DNA of 64,000 nt. Source: Sipunculus nudus. Its lineage: Eukaryota; Annelida; Sipuncula; Golfingiida; Sipunculidae. Shown in pieces: positions 59,205 to 64,000 of the stretch (positions within the stretch are counted from its first letter, which is position 1; every line of letters starts with the position of its first letter). The stretch lies in assembly GCA_026874595.1 (NCBI GenBank), contig CM049317.1, positions 24,324,401 to 24,388,400 of the forward strand. The letters are read 5' to 3'. A program made the translations under genes and the position numbers. The notes beneath the pieces were generated by a model. That model had not been told where the DNA came from, did no database searches, and worked only from the letters and a program-made list of their open reading frames with translations.

Positions 59205-60272
59205 TGACAACCAGACTCAGTAGGCAATCGGATAACTGGGCTGGTAAGCCTACTCGAGTAGTGATACTAGTAATATGGAGGAATGTATCGCAGTGGTCTT
59301 GCGTCTAGTTGCATTCATATTGTGGATAACGGCCATTAATCTCAATATTATGCTTGGAATGGTGAATAAAACACCATAGTATATATGTGAGCTCGCAACC
59401 CAAACTGAAACACCGTCTCCATGGACACGGGTCATATCCTGTGTCGCCTGCAAGTTGCCTGCGTCCTGTTGTAGAGATTATAACCTTTTCCAAGATGCAT
59501 TGGTGACAAACTTACAAGTCTCTGAGTTGATGTAAAATATTCTTTATTTTAACTATCCAGGAGAGGGGATACCAAGCCCCAAGTTCTGGGCTTGGCCCCC
59601 AGTTTGTAACTGACTCTATCCCCTCAACATGTCTTCAATCCAGATTCATAAAACAATTTGTAAACCAATCAGAGATTTCCCTGACGTGTCGCAACACATG
59701 CAATTAAAGAATGGTGTGCACAGAAGCTGAATGAAAGTGCAATTAGACTGAATAGAGTTGCCATGTAATCAAGGCTAAGTAATTACAGTCATTATGTAAA
59801 TACCTGGCAACTCAGCTCTGACATTTGAACACACAAAGTCCCAATTAACTTTAACACCTGCAACTTACATAATATAATAATATAATCATGATGAAATACA
59901 GAGAGTGAGAATTGTAGTAATAGACTGGCCCTTAATACATTACACTGTAACTCGTGCGAGCCATGCTTGTGTTCATTTTAAGTCATAAATTCAACAAACA
60001 TGCCGAGGGTTTTTACCAATGTGCTGGGTTAAACAGGAACTTTGCTCGCTCATATTTGGCATTATTAGAAAGTACACAAGAAATGCTATCGAATGGTCTG
60101 GTTTATGTTGATTGACAGTGTACCTGTAGCCCATGAAGCATTGTCAGAAATGACGAAAATATTTACATCTTTATAAGGCCTTATAACGCGATCCTCAGAC
60201 GTAGATGTCATGACACTCTGGCGCTAGTAATCTGGTCGTAATGCCAGAGGGTCAATATGACGCTAGGAGTTT
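59205..60272 (+). repeat. Family C repeat, copy 2, containing insertion D
   Basis: It aligns with 32311-32830 on both sides of an extra ~485-bp segment. Edges read CCTAGCCGTGACAACC and GACGCTAGG, giving only a six-base inverted match, so the element type is not determined. Non-coding. Confidence 0.75.
59467..59951. mobile_element. Insertion D within family C copy 2
   Basis: Family C copy 1 lacks this segment: its sequence runs directly from AAGTTGGGTCTGG to TCGAGTGAGCC. D begins TGTTGTAGAG and ends CACTGTAAC, an LTR-like TG start but an imperfect end. It contains a hairpin CCAAGCCC...GGGCTTGG at about 59570-59593. No ORF and no clear target duplication. No other copy in the window. Confidence 0.6.
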
Positions 60273-60628
60273 CCGTGTAGCAACCGGGAGCTCAGTATTG
60301 AGACCGGCATCTTCAGGTTGCAGGTTTAGTTTTTTTTCTCCGATTATGCGGGTGTTACACGGTGATGCCGGAGATAACACGGATGATCCTGGAACGATGT
60401 TCCGGGATGATCAGCTATTCGTGAATGTGTGTCAGCCCAGTTACGAAATCGCGCTGCCGTCCCCGGAACACAACGGATTAAAGTCTGTGATGGTCCGTGT
60501 TGTTATCCGTGAATGTGTGAATGCCCCATTAAAAAAAATTAACGATACCCCGCCGCTGTCGCCGGAACACCGCGGATCATAATCCGGGAAAGATCCGTGT
60601 TGCTATCCGTGAATGTGTGAAAGGGGCT

Positions 60629-61513
60629 TTACGGAACCTAATAACAACAACAGATCACGTAGTCGTGACGAGCATAAATTTTCTGTAACACTAGGCAGCG
60701 CGTGAAATGTCTAGGGGAATGAATAAAGAAGTCAGTGTTTTTTTTTTGTTAACAAATAATTATTTTATTCTTAAAACAACCCTAACATTTCAATACACTA
60801 AAATCAATACAGTTACACAGTATAACAACAGTATAGAAGTAAATCAATACAATTACACAGTATAATAAATAAAGTGCACAGAACCAGAGTGTCGGATCCG
60901 AGGCCTTTCTGGATACCACCACTGTCACAGCTCAACAAGTCCTTTAAAATATATAATCCATATGAACAGTTCACATAAATCTTCTCAGAGAATAATAGTC
61001 CAATGTAACCCCGAAAACAATCTGTTGTAATCCAAAAATGAAGTTTTAGTCAACAATCCAAAAGGCAAACTGAAGTTTTTATAAAACCGTTACAAATTTC
61101 GAAGAAGATCTATAAATTTTTGCAGTTGTCGGAAAGGTCCACAAACTGACTCACACTCTTCCGTGGCGCTGGAATTTGTCTCTCTCTCCTCCCGGGGCTC
61201 CAAACACAGCCCCTTATTAATAGCTTCTTTCCCCAAAGCCTAGAAACTTCTATTTCACGAACAATGCAAAGAACACAACAATACATAATACACACGCGCC
61301 CAAAGAACAATACAAGACACGCGCTCAAAGAGCGCGAACAGCCCAGAAAATTACAGATTAGCACAAGCGCTGTGTCTTAACACGCCAGGGTTCACCCAGT
61401 ACGGATTACACCGAGCGCTGTGTCTCTACACGCCATAGGAATTGACGCCCAGGGCTTGAGCCTAACACGAAACAGAACGTCAACAGCGCACGATAAAAGA
61501 GACACCTGTAACA
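60629..61513 (-). mobile_element. Solo LTR, family A, copy 5
   Basis: It begins TTACGGAACC (the first two bases of TGTTACGG are altered) and ends CTGTAACA. Sense is the minus strand: a TATTAAT box at about 61214-61222 and AATAAA at 60764-60769. It sits exactly between the right end of B copy 1 and the left end of B copy 2, so no independent target duplication can be read. ORFs inside are not genes. Confidence 0.85.
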
Positions 61514-62197
61514 GCCTTCACACATCATGGATAGCAACACGGATCATCCCGGAGCATGGTTGGAAGATGCCGGTCTCAATACGGGGCTCCCGGTGGCTAC
61601 ACGGAGACTCCCAGATGTATGCTGTAGCTACACGAAGGTGCACGGTCCCAACAAGGAGTGATACGGACCATATTTTAATCGTGTACTCAAGGATGAAAAA
61701 TTGCGCAGGTTTATTTTTTTCTCCAAACGTGCACCAAGGATCACCCCGGATGCCTGCAAGGTGATGCCGGAGAAAACACGGATGAGGCCGGAGTTAATAC
61801 GGATGAGGCCGGAGTTAAAACGGATGATGCCGGAGATAACACGGATGATGCCGGAGATAACACGGATGATGCCGGAGATAACTCGGATGATGCCGGAGAT
61901 AACCCGGATGATGCCGGAGTTAACACGGATGATCCCGGAGTTAACACGGATGATGCCGGAGATAACACGGATAATGCCGGAGTTAACACGGATGATGCCG
62001 TGTTAATGATGCCGGAGTTAACACGGATGATGCTGGAGATAACACGGATGATGCCGGAGTTAACACGGATGATGCCGGAGTTAACACGGATGATGCCGGA
62101 GTTAACACCGATGATGCTGGAGATAACACGGATGATGCCGGAACGATGATCCGGCATGATCCATGATGCTATCCGTGAAAGGATAAAAGGGGCTTTA
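61514..62197. mobile_element. Family B TIR element, copy 2, with 21-bp minisatellite
   Basis: The left end CCTTCACACATCATGGATAG followed by CAACACGGATCATCCCGG is matched inversely by the right end (GATCCATGATGCTATCCGTG, then AAAGGATAAAAGGGGCTTT). The first ~100 bp are the inverted counterpart of the right arm of B copy 1. About 685 bp, no transposase; non-autonomous. Superfamily not determined. Confidence 0.8.
61761..62142. repeat. 21-bp minisatellite, about 18 units
   Basis: The unit is ACGGATGATGCCGGAG(A/T)TAAC; A/T variants alternate irregularly and one unit is interrupted at about 61995-62008. Because 21 is divisible by three, both strands are open (PEITRMM repeats on plus, SGIIRVN/ASSVLTP repeats on minus); these ORFs are artefacts. 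The unit contains GGATGATGCCGG, close to the GGATCATCCCGG of the element ends. Confidence 0.97.
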
Positions 62198-62800
62198 ATC
62201 ATCAAGGGGCTCGTGTATTTCTGTTTGGTTCTTGCTTTAGCTGCTGGCTTTAAAAGGAATTAATTTGCACCAGTACATCGATCTAATCCTTTTTTTTTAA
62301 ATAAAACATTGTGCATTTAATTTCATTAACTAGATGACTGTTGCTGCAACCGGGACCGTAGTTCAAGACAAAGTTATCGATAAAGTTCTTTTACTTTTTT
62401 TTTTCTTTCGGTAACAACTGATTTTTATTAATCTATGCACTGCGGGCCTATTGCGGATTGAGTAACTCGTTTCGAGGCTAACTTAATGAAACTTTGTCTT
62501 CCTTTTTCAGCGTTTATTACACTCGAACACAGGTATTTGCAACATCAACGAGGTCATTTAATTTTAATTTTTGAAGCAACTTGAATGATAAATATAAACT
62601 GATAATTGTATTATCTGTGGCTGTTTTATGACCTAATATTAATAAAATGATGTATGTATCTCTTCCTTAAAACAACTTTACCTTGATTTGTTTCTGAATT
62701 GAATTTAAAATGTTTCATCAAAAAGACAAAGGACCGCCTAAGGAAACCGCTCTTGAGGGGGCCATTATTATTCTATTGTCGTAGTATTAATGATATCGTT
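62198..62800. other. Non-coding stretch
   Basis: AT-rich with T runs; no gene or repeat recognised. Confidence 0.4.
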
Positions 62801-62805
62801 TTCAC

Positions 62806-63170
62806 AATGCAGCACTTCAAGATTGTCTCCGCTTTATAGGTCACAGGGGGTAATCTGAAATTATGAATTGAGATTACCCCTATTAACGTGAAATCTTTTT
62901 CAGATTACAGCCGGGTGCACCCTGAAAACAATTTCCGATTGACTCCTACGATATTAGATTACCCCTTCAAAACAGTTGATTCTTTTTGTTCATTTAGTTG
63001 AATTCTTATAATTTTACTTCTTCCTTCGTGTTATCTTTTATCTTATGTAATCTGGCATGCGTTTTGATGAAAGGTTAATAATCATTAATTTATTTAAAAA
63101 ATGAAAGTAACAATATTATTTAGTTATTTTTCATATATTGATTCCAGCTTTTCAATAACGTATCTTATAT

Positions 63171-63237
<67 letters not shown>

Positions 63238-63425
63238 TTAGTTTAAAGCAGAAGCCATAAGAATATGTCATATCATTTAATCATTGTGGGGTCCTCTGAA
63301 CATTGCGGGGTCAGATTCATAGGGGGTAACCTGGAATTGGGTGAACCTCAGGGTGTAAGCGATTTTAGATTTCATGGGGGGGGGGGGTAACCTGGAATGG
63401 GGTGAACTTAAGTCTTTATACCGGG
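62806..63425. mobile_element. Family H TIR element, copy 3, with (TA)n array
   Basis: The left part has GGGGGTAATCTGAAATTATG, GAGATTACCCC, CAGATTACAGCC and TTAGATTACCCC, beginning near CAATGCAGCACTTCAAGATT at about 62806. The right part has GGGGTAACCTGGAATTGGGT, a G homopolymer at about 63377-63388 and GGGGTGAACTTAAGTC then TTTATACCGG, which matches the other right ends in reverse complement. A pure (TA)n array lies in the middle. Non-coding. Confidence 0.6.
63174..63235. repeat. (TA)n microsatellite inside family H copy 3
   Basis: A pure 62-base array. Confidence 0.95.
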
Positions 63426-63734
63426 AAGCCAAAGACACAGTCATCTTTTTAAATGAATTGAGAGTCCACAGGCGTTCGGACATAACCACCATCTCCCTAT
63501 TCCAATAATCTCACGACCAGTTACGCGAAAAATATGGCATATATATCTCCCCTCCCTGAATAACATTATTATCTACATCCTGACTAAATATTATGAAATA
63601 TACATTTTGATTATACCAAAGTGGTATTTGTAAAATTTTAAACATTCAATTTTCATGATAAACATTTAATTTAATTAATCCCCTTATACTAGCATTCAAC
63701 AACACACCATAGGTAACGAGAAAAATAAAGATTC

Positions 63735-63985
63735 AATGAGGCAACTAAAAAAGCACTCAGAGAGCGCAGACCTCCGCCAAAATGCACTGTCAGAAATGCA
63801 ACATTTTTTTCCTTTAAAAATTCATTATCCAGATTGTGATCCTCGATCACACCAGTAGCCAATTGTTTCTTGTATCATTGCCATTCTATCCTGAAAATTT
63901 CATGGAAAACTTTTTGAGTAATATTGCTATGAGACAGACAAACAAACCAACGCCGAGAAAAACATACCTCCGCTCGGCGGAAGAA
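63735..63985 (-). mobile_element. Family K (CCTCCGCC) short element, copy 2
   Basis: Reading the plus strand: AAAAGCACTCAGAGAGCGCA then GACCTCCGCCAAAATGCA at one end and ATACCTCCGCTCGGCGGAAG at the other, with GATCCTCGATCACACC, TTTCATGGAAAACTTTTTGA and GACAGACAAACAAACC in between. This is the best-preserved copy and the one that most closely fits the widespread repeat I recall. Confidence 0.75.
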
Positions 63986-64000
63986 ATTTCGGAAAACCAT

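Larger units (their letters stand above)
58941..60628. mobile_element. Family B TIR element, copy 1, split by family C
   Basis: Left end CCCTTTCACACATTCACGG at 58944, right end CCGTGAATGTGTGAAAGGGG at about 60608-60626. They are exact inverted matches. The left arm (58941-59204) carries three copies of a 20-bp CATCACCGTGTAAACACCGG unit. The right arm (60273-60628) has GATGCCGGAGATAACACGGA-type sequence. The arms are separated by family C copy 2, so C appears to have entered B. The 113-codon ORF at 60241 crosses the C/B junction and is not a gene. Confidence 0.75.

Noticed and set aside
61741-62205. 154- and 101-codon ORFs on both strands near 62 kb
   Set aside because: They are translations of a 21-bp minisatellite whose unit length is a multiple of three.
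1-64000. CRISPR arrays, operons or other prokaryotic systems
   Set aside because: No spacer-repeat arrays, ribosome-binding sites or dense gene order; all evidence is for animal nuclear DNA.

Overview
The window looks like gene-poor nuclear DNA from an animal, most likely a marine lophotrochozoan such as a bivalve mollusc. The reasons are: strongly AT-rich sequence with no operons or ribosome-binding sites; very many (TA)n microsatellites; short ORFs only (none above 174 codons, many of them read-through of repeats); decayed CR1-like and Jockey/I-like LINE fragments; solo LTRs; tRNA-derived SINE-like sequences; and a dispersed CCTCCGCC-ended repeat that I recall from marine invertebrate and fish genomes. 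The species assignment is inference.
No host gene can be called with confidence. Four short open stretches have coding-like composition (3442-3572 minus, 7936-8232 plus, 16403-16516 plus, 16600-16743 minus). Their products are not recognised and they are listed with low confidence.
The recognisable content is mostly layered mobile elements, named here with letters: A, solo LTRs with TGTTAC/GTAACA ends (five copies, two with perfect 4-bp target duplications); B, a TIR element with minisatellite interior; C, a long non-coding repeat (two copies, one split by insert D); E, a CAGTG-ended element full of GAGTCC hexamers; G, a CGATA-rich element; H, CAGTG-type elements whose TIRs contain AGATTACCCC and whose interiors often carry a (TA)n array; K, short CCTCCGCC elements; X and Y, long diverged repeats in an X-Y-X arrangement.
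The most notable object is a 4.4-kb foldback-like element at about 44181-48624. Its inverted arms are built from ~160-bp tandem units. Its interior carries, on the minus strand, a frameshifted relic of an uncharacterised multicopy protein family with FEN/PIN-nuclease-like motifs (EEAD, TDIIVL).
Layout: 1-9.4 kb, intergenic DNA with a direct repeat, an unrecognised open frame and one G copy; 9.4-14 kb, G, E, a CRE cluster, Y and a SINE-like sequence; 15.1-15.7 kb, LINE relic; 16.4-16.8 kb, candidate exons; 17-31 kb, K, G, E, a pogo-like end, LTR A1, a CT-rich tract, and LTR A2 nested in G; 32.3-37.6 kb, C, X-Y-X, LTRs A3 and A4; 39.7-41 kb, an H element and a second LINE relic; 43.4-49.4 kb, K, the foldback element, its flanking direct repeats and a SINE; 51.3 kb, a tandem duplication; 55.6-63.9 kb, H elements, the nested B/C/D/A5/B complex, a 21-bp minisatellite and K. 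No functional cooperation between genes can be inferred; the region reads as a transposon graveyard.
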